Assembly: GCF_030812195.1 (NCBI RefSeq)
Contig: NZ_JAUSSF010000001.1
Coordinates: forward strand, 1,674,001-1,738,000
Reading direction: 5' to 3'
Source of the DNA: Chryseobacterium lathyri
Lineage (GTDB): Bacteria; Bacteroidota; Bacteroidia; Flavobacteriales; Weeksellaceae
DNA length: 64,000 nucleotides
Part shown: positions 28,133 to 36,225 of the stretch, in pieces
Layout of the letters: the number at the start of each line of letters is the position of its first letter
Numbering within the stretch: position 1 is the first letter of the stretch
Made by a program: the position numbers and the translations under genes
Notes under the pieces: model-generated
Databases searched by the model: none
What the model saw: the letters and a program-made list of their open reading frames with translations, nothing else
What the model was told of the DNA's origin: nothing

Positions 28133-28447
28133 ATGCCCAACTATAAAAAACTATATACAGATATTATTAGCTATAAAAATCCTAAAAAATGGAAAGAATG
28201 CTCATTTATTTTAGCTAAAGCAGAACTTACAACTCTGGATATTATTAATCTTAATGAAATCATTTTCACGACTACAGATAAAGAGATATCAAGATTTAAT
28301 CAACAACATAAATCATACGATAAAAACGCTATCATCGATATGCTGACCCATCAACACGTTAATAAATTGAATAATACTCAGCTCGCAATTCGTTTTAAAT
28401 TAAGTAGAAATTCCGTTGCTAAATGGAAAAAAAAATATACGCTTTAA
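28133..28447 (+). CDS. small helix-turn-helix protein, second of a pair
   Basis: 104 aa, basic. The opening PNYKKLYTDIISYKNP and middle LTTLDIINLNEIIF are followed by SYDKNAIIDML and a C-terminal HTH NNTQLAIRFKLSRNSVAKWKKKY. It begins five bases after the stop of its partner and is certainly co-transcribed with it. The two proteins end in similar tryptophan-lysine recognition helices but are otherwise unrelated. I recognise the pairing from Chryseobacterium genomes; its function is not described to my knowledge. Confidence 0.7.
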   Translation: MPNYKKLYTDIISYKNPKKWKECSFILAKAELTTLDIINLNEIIFTTTDKEISRFNQQHKSYDKNAIIDMLTHQHVNKLNNTQLAIRFKLSRNSVAKWKKKYTL

Positions 28448-28496
28448 GCGGTTCGAAATGCAATACTTAATGGTCAACAATTAAGAATCAAAAATA

Positions 28497-28517
28497 AGTC
28501 TGCCATATTTAGCAGAC
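28497..28517 (-). terminator. weak intrinsic terminator
   Basis: GTCTGC / GCAGAC stem with an 8-nt loop, followed on the minus strand by a T-rich tract; 29 nt after the stop of the 28546 gene. Confidence 0.55.
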
Positions 28518-28545
28518 CTATTTAGAGGATAATTATGTTTAGATT

Positions 28546-29613
28546 TTAATATCTCGTAAGAATTATCTTATAACCTCTCGTTACATTTCCATTATTAGTA
28601 ATATTTATTGTCCCTGCCGATGGCATTGTTAGGGTATAGTTTAAACCACTCGGGTTTCCACCATCAGCACAGCCAACTACATCTGTCCAGGCAGTTGAGA
28701 TGCTGTATCTGCTGATCTGATTAAAAATAGGCGACTTTGCAGTATTACCACTCCCTTGATTCCCTCCTAATCCGTTGATCGAATATAGGCTGCTTGCAGT
28801 GCTATTTATTACGTAATATTCTGCAATGGCTACATTACCACAACCATCCCCAACTATGACTACAGCTTTATAAAAACCGCCATCAGATAAACCTGTAATC
28901 AATTGTGCAGTAGCTCCGCTTGCAAGATTATTGAGAGGAGATGAGAGAATAGCTCCGAAAGTTGTTGAAGGGGAAGCTTTAACCAATACTCCATTAAAAT
29001 CAGTATAAACAGGAGTTACAGCATTTGTACCCGCAGCAATATCCATTGTTCTAATTCTTGTATGACCTGCTACATCCAATAATTCTGTTGGTGAAGAGGT
29101 GCCAATTCCCACATCTCCTGAAGAAGTAATCCGAAGTCGTTCCAAGTATCCCCCACCAAGAGAATTTCCCATATAAAAGTCTTCAGCTGTGCTTGTACGT
29201 ATACTTCCAATTCCCCAATTTGCACCTCCTGATGTCGGACCATTATTTGTAAAACCTAGAAGGGAAAAATTTCCGGTGGCCAATGGAGCTGTATTTCTTA
29301 ATGCCATAATAGTAAGGTTATTACCACCAGTCGGAGCATCAATTAAAGTATACCTGTTTAAATTAGCCGTAGTGCTCACTATATGCATCTTAGTGGTAGG
29401 AACGGTAATACCTACACCTAAGTCTCCGGTGTTGGTTACTACCATGTCATTAGCCTGCTGAATAACGGAAGGAATTCCCGTAGCCGGGTTATCCTTAGCT
29501 CCATCAATGTGAAAAGTACCCTGAGGGTTTGATGTACTTATGCCAACTTGAGCATTGCTAACTGATAAGAAACCTGATAGGATAAGTATCAGTGACGAAA
29601 CATTTTTTTTCAT
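28546..29613 (-). CDS. secreted GIGT-repeat shaft/head protein A
   Basis: 355 aa with a signal peptide (ending SNAQ). The shaft has three repeats of the type G-x-G-I-x-x-P-x-x-x-x-x-I: QVGISTSNPQGTFHIDG, DLGVGITVPTTKMHIV and DVGIGTSSPTELLDVAG. The C-terminal head (about residues 205-355) is rich in Gly, Ser and Asn, with LITGLSDGGFYKAVVIVGDGCGN in two parts, and ends in a hydrophobic beta strand. The shaft DNA (29102-29530) is nearly identical to that of the gene at 40495, while the heads are unrelated. Surface fibre, adhesin or toxin carrier are possible; function unknown. Confidence 0.75.
   Translation of the reverse strand: MKKNVSSLILILSGFLSVSNAQVGISTSNPQGTFHIDGAKDNPATGIPSVIQQANDMVVTNTGDLGVGITVPTTKMHIVSTTANLNRYTLIDAPTGGNNLTIMALRNTAPLATGNFSLLGFTNNGPTSGGANWGIGSIRTSTAEDFYMGNSLGGGYLERLRITSSGDVGIGTSSPTELLDVAGHTRIRTMDIAAGTNAVTPVYTDFNGVLVKASPSTTFGAILSSPLNNLASGATAQLITGLSDGGFYKAVVIVGDGCGNVAIAEYYVINSTASSLYSINGLGGNQGSGNTAKSPIFNQISRYSISTAWTDVVGCADGGNPSGLNYTLTMPSAGTINITNNGNVTRGYKIILTRY
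29102..29530 (-). repeat. shaft-coding repeat, copy A (inverted relative to copy B)
   Basis: 429 bp aligned without gaps to 40572-41000 on the plus strand with 11 mismatches; the last 209 bp are identical, including third codon positions. Confidence 0.95.
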
Positions 29614-29730
29614 AATCTTTGCTTTTTTTATTATTTTTTTTACTGTGTTTAATCATCATAATCGCTTAAATATTAAAAAACTTCTTTTGATTTATCACCT
29701 TTCAAATGGTTGCTTTCTCTGTGACTAGTT

Positions 29731-29754
29731 CTCTTCTTCTATTGAGAAGAAGAG
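29731..29754. other. perfect 10-bp hairpin upstream of protein A gene
   Basis: CTCTTCTTCT / AGAAGAAGAG with loop ATTG, 118 bp before the start of the minus-strand gene. No T tract on either side, so not a typical terminator. The rest of 29614-30006 shows no gene. Confidence 0.5.
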
Positions 29755-30006
29755 CCCACAGTCAAGGAAACTAATCAAAATTTTGTGCTTTCAGAAGCGA
29801 TGTGAAAATTCTATTATCGTAGGGAACCGAAAAATAAAACTATAAGACAAAGATATTTCATTTACGTAACTAGCTGATATATAATGCGTATAATTTATTC
29901 TTGTCAGTTGTAGAAGTAATTCTATACATCCGTTGTTATAATCTCTCCATCCATATTTGGGTGTGCTTTCTTAGTTCAGATAAAAAGAATAAACCTATCT
30001 ATAGTT

Positions 30007-30153
30007 GATCCCTTTCCTGTAGCACTGCCAGGCCTTATCAACATGGGCGAAGCTGCAGCCGGATTAATGCTGGAAAAAATTAAAGACAGTTCGATACCAA
30101 GCAGAACTATTTTGACGGATGCAGAGCTTGTCTACAGAGCTTCAACCTTATAA
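30007..30153 (+). pseudogene. relic of a LacI-type regulator C-terminus
   Basis: A 48-codon frame without a start reads DPFPVALPGLINMGEAAAG, then LMLEKIKDSS and TILTDAELVYRAST before a stop. The MGEAAAGLMLEKI stretch followed by a T-I-x-x-x-x-E-L-V-x-R ending is the typical C-terminus of LacI/GalR effector domains. No N-terminal part is found upstream. Similarity judged by eye only. Confidence 0.45.
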
Positions 30154-30184
30154 AATACTTTTAGAGTAATCTGTATTTAAAAAC

Positions 30185-30217
30185 AAAAGCCCTGAAACCA
30201 TTGATATCAAGGCTTTT
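30185..30217. terminator. bidirectional terminator
   Basis: AAAAGCC / GGCTTTT stem with an inner palindrome TTGATATCAA and T runs, 30 nt beyond the stop of the 30247 gene. Confidence 0.75.
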
Positions 30218-30246
30218 TCTATTAAAGAGACAGATTCATCCGGAAA

Positions 30247-31506
30247 CTACCATTTGATTTTCGGCAGTACTTTTTTTATTTCTTTCCCAATATTATTTCC
30301 TGCTTTTCCAAGCTCGTTCCCAACATTCGTAAAGACCTTTACGGCTTCATGATTTTTACCCGGTCCATACTGAATGTCATGAATTGTATTATTCCATGTT
30401 TTCACGATGTCATTGCCAGGGCCAAACTGGTTTTGCAGCTCTGAACCAATTTTATTTAAACCTTTTATAATGTCATTATTTTTACCAAAACAGCCTGAAT
30501 CTCCGCCTACTCCATTGGTAAGGCATTTATCCAGTTCTCGGGACATCAGCTGCCCACCGGCACAGCCGGCAAAAACATAAGGCTGTCCGCCTGAAGTTAC
30601 AGCACACTGCACTACGATCTGAGATTCCGTATTCATATTAAGTCTGCTTGCTCCATAGCATATTGCTGTATTCATAAAGTTTACCTGTCCAAAATTGCCC
30701 TGCTGCTGCACGCAGGAAAGCAGCTTTTGAAGCTCAGGATCCGAAGATTCACCTGCCAGACATAACGGATATTTACTATAGTCATTTCCATACTGCTTAT
30801 AACATTTCAGCAGAGATGAAGATATTCTTCTTTCATTGGTGCCTCCCATAGTTCCGACCAGACATAAGGCCTGTTCTTCCGGGGTCGAAGCATTTTTAAC
30901 ACAGTTATAAATTTCATTCTCTTTTTTTCCGGCCATATTTTCAATCATGCAGTCGCCAAATTTTTGCTTATCCAATGCGCCATTAAAACCAAGTGACCGA
31001 TCGTAACAGCTTTTAGCGGTCTGCTCGTTTGTGATCATCAGATTACCATAGGGATTGTTCATGTCTATAATCTGATCCGGTAAAGGCTGAAAACCGTTCG
31101 CTGTCTGAATACCAACATTAGGATTGTATACCGGCGGAACATACTTAACCATCGGATTAGGAGGTGGCTGGATGTCTGAATAACCAATGATCCTAGCTCC
31201 CTGGATATAATCAATCTCAATCAAGTTCCTGCTGTAATCCAGAAAAAAAGCTTTTTGGTACGGATTGGCAGCCGGCAGCCTTAGGTACATCATTCCGGAC
31301 GGATCACGATATGCTATTCCCCTATTCATAGGATTTCCGTCCTGTACCATCATCCCGTCACTATACAAAACAAAGCTCTGCTGGTGTGCCTGGTCATAGA
31401 TACGGCCAACAGGAGCCGGAGGCTGTGAATAGAGACCGGTAAACAGAACGAGCAGGAAAAAGCTTACAACAGTCTTCAAATTTTTTAAATGTGGTGTTGT
31501 TTTCAT
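30247..31506 (-). CDS. secreted Cys-pair repeat protein
   Basis: 419 aa, not recognised. A signal peptide (ending LYSQ) is followed by a Pro/Tyr-rich domain (residues 25-140) and then six consecutive units each holding two cysteines about 10-21 residues apart, the second usually followed by Leu/Tyr/Ala/Phe-x-Gly: for example SCYDRS...GDC, NCVKNA...ALCLVG, KCYKQY...PLCLAG, SCVQQQ...AICYG, QCAVTS...GCAGG, KCLTNG...GCFG. The C-terminus is amphipathic and basic. The regular pairs suggest small disulfide-closed hairpins. It stands alone with its own terminator; neighbouring sequence on both sides contains gene relics. Confidence 0.75.
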   Translation of the reverse strand: MKTTPHLKNLKTVVSFFLLVLFTGLYSQPPAPVGRIYDQAHQQSFVLYSDGMMVQDGNPMNRGIAYRDPSGMMYLRLPAANPYQKAFFLDYSRNLIEIDYIQGARIIGYSDIQPPPNPMVKYVPPVYNPNVGIQTANGFQPLPDQIIDMNNPYGNLMITNEQTAKSCYDRSLGFNGALDKQKFGDCMIENMAGKKENEIYNCVKNASTPEEQALCLVGTMGGTNERRISSSLLKCYKQYGNDYSKYPLCLAGESSDPELQKLLSCVQQQGNFGQVNFMNTAICYGASRLNMNTESQIVVQCAVTSGGQPYVFAGCAGGQLMSRELDKCLTNGVGGDSGCFGKNNDIIKGLNKIGSELQNQFGPGNDIVKTWNNTIHDIQYGPGKNHEAVKVFTNVGNELGKAGNNIGKEIKKVLPKIKW

Positions 31507-31698
31507 GGTAATTTTGTTTTTATTAGCAGTAATTATTAAATATTACAAATCCAATTTGTACAGTAGAATTCCGGCTTCAATGCCTCGGTTCACTGTTTTA
31601 TCACTTATTAATTTCAGAGTAAAACTGGTGATAAAAACAAAATAAGTCAATTACACTTTTGGGTAATATTTCCTATAAATCAAGATTAAATAACCTGA

Positions 31699-31905
31699 GT
31701 TTGGGACAAAAAAACAAAAGAAGTCTATCCCAACGTGAAAGCTCCGGAAGGAATGCAGTATCAGCTTTGGGCAATTGCAGACGGAAAACCAGTAAGTGCC
31801 GGAGTGTACACTGAAGAAAAAAACAGCAAAAACAGCTCTTGCCATATCCCGAAAGCACAGGCCTTCGCTATAACCCTTGAAAAGCAGAATGGCAGCGAAA
31901 CCTAA
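31699..31905 (+). pseudogene. relic of an anti-sigma factor (RskA-like) C-terminal domain
   Basis: A startless 68-codon frame reads VWDKKTKEVYPNVKAPEG, QYQLWAIADGKPVSAGVYT and IPKAQAFAITLEKQNGSET, then stops. This is the typical end of Bacteroidetes anti-sigma-K factor domains, which normally continue P-T-x-E-x-M-Y-V-x-G. The N-terminal zinc-binding part and the cognate sigma gene are absent, so it is a decayed fragment. Confidence 0.7.
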
Positions 31906-31938
31906 GACCTATATTAATATTCTGAGTAAATACAGAAG

Positions 31939-32907
31939 CTAATTATCCTGCCTTCTATCTATCTTCAGCTCTCTTTCTACTTCATCTACATTCGGTAAAG
32001 GAAGATCATAGCTTTCTGCAATATATTTCAGAACTTCTTCTTCTGTTTTCTCATTTATTTTCCTGATGAAAAGGTGATTGGTAGCTTTTAAAAAAAGAAT
32101 AAGCTCATCTGATGTCTGCTTCTTACCGAATATCGATTTTTCAATGACAGCTCTTTTATCATCATTTACAATAAGATCGTTAAAAGAAGTATTCATAAGA
32201 ACAGTCTGAAAAAATGACTCCGCAGGCAGAAATGTATGGAGATAATAATCTTCAAAATTCATTACCCTTTTATTATTGGCAAGAAAAGCGCAGGTATCCC
32301 TGGTAAAAATAACCCACTTCCCACCTATGTAGGGGGTAACACCTTTCATAAATTCCCTTTTATACATGAGGGACGAAATCTTATAAGACAGTTCTGTAAA
32401 ATGATTCTGTATTCTCTGAAGGGTATCCGGACGGTAAAATTTCTGATCATAATAGAAAAGATAATTCCTTCCGTTGTTGGCTGTAAGAAATTTCCTGATG
32501 ATGTTCTGCGACTTCAAAGGATAATCTTCACCACTTAAATTAACAAAATAATCCCATTCCTGGCTGACATTAAGCAGAAATTCCATAGCATCAAGTTCAG
32601 CCTGGATCATACTGAATCCCCCAGAAACAATATTGATACTTTCCAAAATATAGACGTTCGGAAACTTTACGAGATAGGTCTGGATCTCATCGGTTATCTC
32701 CTCTTTGGTTTTCCGGTCGATATGAATAAGATAAAACTGGTCTCTCGTATAAATTTTCTGAAACATAGCCTTAAAGACCTCCGGCTTATGGTGTATCATA
32801 ATGAAGTAAGCAATTCTCACATGTCGATCAGAGTGTGACTCTAAAGTTTGAGGTTGGGGGCTGGTTGTAGGAACAGAAATCTGCATAAGTACGGATTTAA
32901 AAATCAT
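31939..32907 (-). CDS. glycosyltransferase family 14 (core-2/I-branching type)
   Basis: 322 aa, cytosolic, with no membrane segment. Blocks typical of beta-1,6-N-acetylglucosaminyltransferase-like GT14 enzymes are present: IAYFIMIHHKPEVFK, FYLIHIDRKTKEE, WDYFVNLSGEDYPLKS, GGKWVIFTRDTCAFL and AESFFQTVLMNT. Bacterial members are thought to modify surface polysaccharides; the acceptor is unknown. Start is uncertain between ATG 32907 and an internal ATG 21 nt later. No other glycan genes are adjacent. Confidence 0.85.
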   Translation of the reverse strand: MIFKSVLMQISVPTTSPQPQTLESHSDRHVRIAYFIMIHHKPEVFKAMFQKIYTRDQFYLIHIDRKTKEEITDEIQTYLVKFPNVYILESINIVSGGFSMIQAELDAMEFLLNVSQEWDYFVNLSGEDYPLKSQNIIRKFLTANNGRNYLFYYDQKFYRPDTLQRIQNHFTELSYKISSLMYKREFMKGVTPYIGGKWVIFTRDTCAFLANNKRVMNFEDYYLHTFLPAESFFQTVLMNTSFNDLIVNDDKRAVIEKSIFGKKQTSDELILFLKATNHLFIRKINEKTEEEVLKYIAESYDLPLPNVDEVERELKIDRRQDN

Positions 32908-32957
32908 CCGCTGGGTGCAAACAATTCAGTTAACGTGCGAAATCTACGAATAATTTT

Positions 32958-32968
32958 TTGATAATCAA
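32958..32968. promoter_or_regulatory. palindromic site TTGAT-A-ATCAA, copy 1
   Basis: Perfect 11-bp palindrome 35 nt before the -7 box of the helicase gene. The same palindrome precedes the cold-shock-domain gene at 38860-38870 at nearly the same distance. Confidence 0.6.
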
Positions 32969-33003
32969 TTATTTAAACTAACTATTATTCAGTTTCTTTA
33001 TTG

Positions 33004-33401
33004 TATTTTTGCAAAGCATTTATAAAAACAGGCCTCTGCCTTTTGCTACTCTGTAATAGTTTAAAATCTTCATTTTTCTCTTTCAGTTTTGCTTTTTCAG
33101 CTGCCCAATTAAAATTTATTTTTTAATAATTTTTAATACTGCTTCCTCGGTTTTCAGGTTAAAAGTAGTTATAAAGCTCAGCACAGTATGGATTTATAAA
33201 ACCCTACTCTGAGAATGAGAACGATATGATATTGCAAAGCTCAGCTAATATATTCCAACTGAATTTATTGCCAAAGTTAACGCAAAGTAAAATAATAATT
33301 AAAGATAGTGCTTATCAGGATTGATATTCATTATTTTGATACAAGACAACAATTCAGATCTTAACCGATTTGGCCACTCAGAACCGGATGTCCGGTAGAA
33401 T
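33004..33401 (+). promoter_or_regulatory. promoter and long cold-shock-type leader of the helicase gene
   Basis: -7 box TATTTTTG at 33004-33011, then a leader of about 385 nt. Its first part (core 33031-33110, GGCCTCTGCCTTTTGC, CTGTAATAG, TTTCAGTTTTGC, TTTTTCAGCTGCC) is shared with the leader at 38926-38998. Long structured leaders are usual for cold-induced csp and helicase genes. No gene is seen in it. Confidence 0.65.
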
Positions 33402-34529
33402 ATGATGAGTTTTAGAAATTTAAATTTAATAAACCCTATAGTCCGTGCCGTTACAGAAGCCGGATATTCCAAACCTACAGAGATACAGTACATTGCTGTT
33501 CCCCACATTTTAGCAGGAAGGGACATTATAGGACATGCCCACTCCGGCACTGGAAAAACAGCAGCCTATGCCATGCCTATTCTCCAGTTATTAAAAAGAA
33601 ATACACCAGATCATAAAGAAATACGGACTTTAATCTTAACGCCAACCCGGGAATTGGTCCTGCAGCTGGAAGAAAGCTTTAAGGTTTACAGCAAATATTT
33701 ACCACTGTCGCAGCTTTCCATCTTTGGAGGTGTATTATCAGGAAGCCAACTGGCTGCTCTGAGAAAAAGAGTGGATATCCTCATTGCAACTCCCGAAAGA
33801 CTGCTGGATCTGGTAAGCCAAAGATATATTGATCTCTCTAAAATTGAAATACTAGTCCTGGATGAAGCTGACAGAATGCTTGATATGGGATTTGCAGACG
33901 ATGTAAAGAAGATCCTGAAACTAGTTTCACAAAAAAGACAAACCTTATTTTTTTCCGCAACCCTGCCGCCGGACGTCCAAAAATTTGCAGATGCCATGCT
34001 AAAGAACCCTATAGAAATCACAGTAAATCCTGCTCCATCACCAATGCATACCATTAACCAGTCCGTTTACTTCGTTGAAAAGACTAAGAAAACTGATCTG
34101 CTTATCAATATACTGCAGGATGTATCTATTTTACGCTCACTGGTTTTTACACGTACCAAACAGGGTGCCGACAGATTGGTGAAACAATTGGAACGTACAG
34201 GAATTTTTGCAGCAGCCATCCATGGAAACAAGTCTCAGATGGCAAGACAGCAGGCCGTGGAAGATTTCAGAAACAGTAAAATCCGTGTTCTGGTCGCCAC
34301 CGATATTGCAGCAAGAGGAATTGATATTGAGGAGCTTCCTTATGTGGTCAATTATGAACTTCCGGATGTACCTGAAATTTATGTTCACCGTATCGGAAGG
34401 ACCGGAAGAGCAGGAATCCAAGGAACCGCCGTTTCTTTCTGTGACGAAGGAGAACGTTCTGACTTAACCAATATTCAGAAGCTGATAGGATTTATAATGC
34501 CCGTAGAAAAATTTCAATATATTCATTAA
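33402..34529 (+). CDS. DEAD-box ATP-dependent RNA helicase (RhlE-like)
   Basis: 375 aa, the two-RecA-fold core with almost no extension. Q motif GYSKPTEIQ, motif I AHSGTGKTAAYAMP, Ia PTRELVLQ, II VLDEADRMLDMGF, III FSATLP, and V/VI ATDIAARGID and HRIGRTGRAG are all present. It unwinds structured RNA, probably for ribosome assembly or mRNA decay in the cold, as suggested by the csp gene 87 bp downstream and by the shared leader element. ATG 33402 and ATG 33405 are both possible starts. Confidence 0.93.
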   Translation: MMSFRNLNLINPIVRAVTEAGYSKPTEIQYIAVPHILAGRDIIGHAHSGTGKTAAYAMPILQLLKRNTPDHKEIRTLILTPTRELVLQLEESFKVYSKYLPLSQLSIFGGVLSGSQLAALRKRVDILIATPERLLDLVSQRYIDLSKIEILVLDEADRMLDMGFADDVKKILKLVSQKRQTLFFSATLPPDVQKFADAMLKNPIEITVNPAPSPMHTINQSVYFVEKTKKTDLLINILQDVSILRSLVFTRTKQGADRLVKQLERTGIFAAAIHGNKSQMARQQAVEDFRNSKIRVLVATDIAARGIDIEELPYVVNYELPDVPEIYVHRIGRTGRAGIQGTAVSFCDEGERSDLTNIQKLIGFIMPVEKFQYIH

Positions 34530-34616
34530 ATCACAAAATAAATGGACAACTTTTCTGATAAGTTTTAGAAAATAGTCCGCAAGATAATTAATACAACAAT
34601 TTTTAATACTATTACA

Positions 34617-34811
34617 ATGCAAGAAGGCACCGTAAAATTTTTCAATGAAGCAAAAGGCTTCGGATTTATTTCTCCAGCAGACGGAGGTAAAGACATTTTT
34701 GTACACTCTTCAGGATTAGATACAAGATCTATCCGTGAAAACGATAAAGTAGTTTTCGAAGTACAAAAAAGCGATAAAGGTTTAAATGCAGTTAACGTAA
34801 AGTTAGCATAA
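34617..34811 (+). CDS. cold shock protein (CspA family)
   Basis: 64 aa, a single cold-shock OB fold. RNA-binding motifs RNP1 (KGFGFIS) and RNP2 (DIFVHSS) are intact. It is an RNA chaperone and antiterminator in the cytosol. It follows the helicase gene by 87 bp on the same strand and may be expressed from both the helicase transcript and its own promoter. A strong terminator lies at 34879-34908. Confidence 0.95.
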   Translation: MQEGTVKFFNEAKGFGFISPADGGKDIFVHSSGLDTRSIRENDKVVFEVQKSDKGLNAVNVKLA

Positions 34812-34878
34812 TTTGAATATAACGTTTAAACGAACATTGACTGATAAGTAGCAATACCTTTCATTCGATGTCCGTTCC

Positions 34879-34908
34879 AAACCTCTTACTTGATGTGAGA
34901 GGTTTTTT
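34879..34908 (+). terminator. intrinsic terminator of the csp gene
   Basis: AACCTCTTAC / GTGAGAGGTT stem (one T-G pair) with a 5-nt loop and a T run. Confidence 0.85.
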
Positions 34909-35063
34909 GTTTGAATAAATTTGAATAAATCTGTATCTTCAGTTAAAGAATCTCTGCTTAAATTCATATTAAAAGCTTATTCTTTCTCTCTGTAAAACAT
35001 GATATATTTCCCAAAAATATCCTAAAGTTTAGCTTATGTTCCTTAAAAACGGCTATATCCTGC

Positions 35064-35071
35064 TATATTTG
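35064..35071 (+). promoter_or_regulatory. putative -7 box of lgt
   Basis: TATATTTG, an exact match to TAnnTTTG, 31 nt before the lgt ATG. No -33 TTG at normal spacing. Confidence 0.5.
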
Positions 35072-35102
35072 TCCCCTAAAAATAATTCTACAACCATCAT
35101 CA

Positions 35103-35939
35103 ATGAATTTACTGTACGTTAACTGGGATGTAAGTCCTGAAATCTTCAATATTGCCGGATTCCCCCTTAAATATTATGGGATGCTGTTTCTGGCCGGACT
35201 TATTCTGTGCTACACCATCCTAAAAACCATCTATAAAAAAGAAAATCTAAGCCAGCAGGCCCATGAAGCCCTTTTTTCTTATGCTTTCATAGGGATTTTA
35301 GTAGGTGCAAGATTAGGGCACTGCTTTTTTTACGATTTCGATTATTATTCCCAGCATCCTATTGAAATATTCCTGCCCATCCAAAAAGGGACTGACGGAG
35401 CCTACCATTTTTCAGGATACGCAGGACTGGCAAGCCACGGCGGCGGAATCGGACTTATTATTATGCTTCTGGTGTACGCCAGAAAGTTCTCCATTAAGTT
35501 TATGACCGTTCTGGATGTAATTGCTATTGCCACTCCTCTGGCCGGAGCGTTTATCAGATTAGGCAATCTCATGAACTCTGAAATTATAGGAACACCGTCT
35601 AATGCGCCATGGGCATTTATATTCAGACAGATAGACAATATTCCGAGACATCCTGCCCAGCTGTATGAGGCAATCTGTTATCTGATGGTCTTCCTTGTGG
35701 TGTATTTTATTTATACCAAAAACACCTTTAAGGTTGGAAAAGGTTTTTACTTTGGCCTCACTACTCTATTGATCTTTATTGTCAGGTTCTTTGTAGAATT
35801 TATAAAAGTGGATCAGGTTGATTTTGAAAAGGGAATGAGCCTGAATATGGGGCAAATTTTAAGCATCCCGTTTCTGTTTTTAGGACTGTTCTTTATTATT
35901 AAAAGTATCTGGGACAAAAGAGAAATAAAAGTTTCATAG
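35103..35939 (+). CDS. lgt: prolipoprotein diacylglyceryl transferase
   Basis: Inner-membrane enzyme that attaches diacylglyceryl to the lipobox cysteine of prolipoproteins, the first step of lipoprotein maturation. 278 aa with seven hydrophobic helices. Seen are FSGYAGLASHGGGIG, the Lgt signature region GAFIRLGNLMNSEIIGTP and RHPAQLYEA. It serves several lipoproteins in this window (GldD, the M13 peptidase, the L,D-transpeptidase-like protein). It is monocistronic with a terminator at 35954-35994. Confidence 0.95.
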   Translation: MNLLYVNWDVSPEIFNIAGFPLKYYGMLFLAGLILCYTILKTIYKKENLSQQAHEALFSYAFIGILVGARLGHCFFYDFDYYSQHPIEIFLPIQKGTDGAYHFSGYAGLASHGGGIGLIIMLLVYARKFSIKFMTVLDVIAIATPLAGAFIRLGNLMNSEIIGTPSNAPWAFIFRQIDNIPRHPAQLYEAICYLMVFLVVYFIYTKNTFKVGKGFYFGLTTLLIFIVRFFVEFIKVDQVDFEKGMSLNMGQILSIPFLFLGLFFIIKSIWDKREIKVS

Positions 35940-35953
35940 TCCCAAAATATAGC

Positions 35954-35994
35954 AAAAAAACTCCGATATCAATTTTGATACCGGAGTTTTTTTT
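35954..35994 (+). terminator. lgt terminator
   Basis: A-tract-CTCCG / CGGAG-T-tract stem with an inner TATCAA/TTGATA helix and eight Ts. Confidence 0.88.
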
Positions 35995-36016
35995 AGATTG
36001 CTTATATCAAATAAAA

Positions 36017-36059
36017 ATTGGCTTAAGATGATTAAGCCAATCCGTATTCCTCGGAATAC
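36017..36059. other. two adjacent perfect hairpins
   Basis: ATTGGCTTAA / TTAAGCCAAT (5-nt loop, 36017-36041) followed at once by GTATTCC-TC-GGAATAC (36044-36059), between the convergent lgt and LytTR regulator genes. No T tracts. Nature unknown. Confidence 0.6.
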
Positions 36060-36225
36060 TAACATCCACATATATTCTAATTACTGTAATCGGTCATTTC
36101 CTCTTTCAAACCTTCTGTATTTACTGCTGTAAGTTCCTGCGATTTATTTAACAGTTCAAAGTTGCTTAAAATTGAAGAAAAATAAAAGAAACAGCTATCA
36201 AATAAGTCTTCTGGTCTATGAAGTC

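Noticed and set aside
27690..28447. An intact insertion sequence
   Set aside because: Two HTH frames are present but no catalytic transposase and no flanking terminal inverted or target-site repeats were seen.
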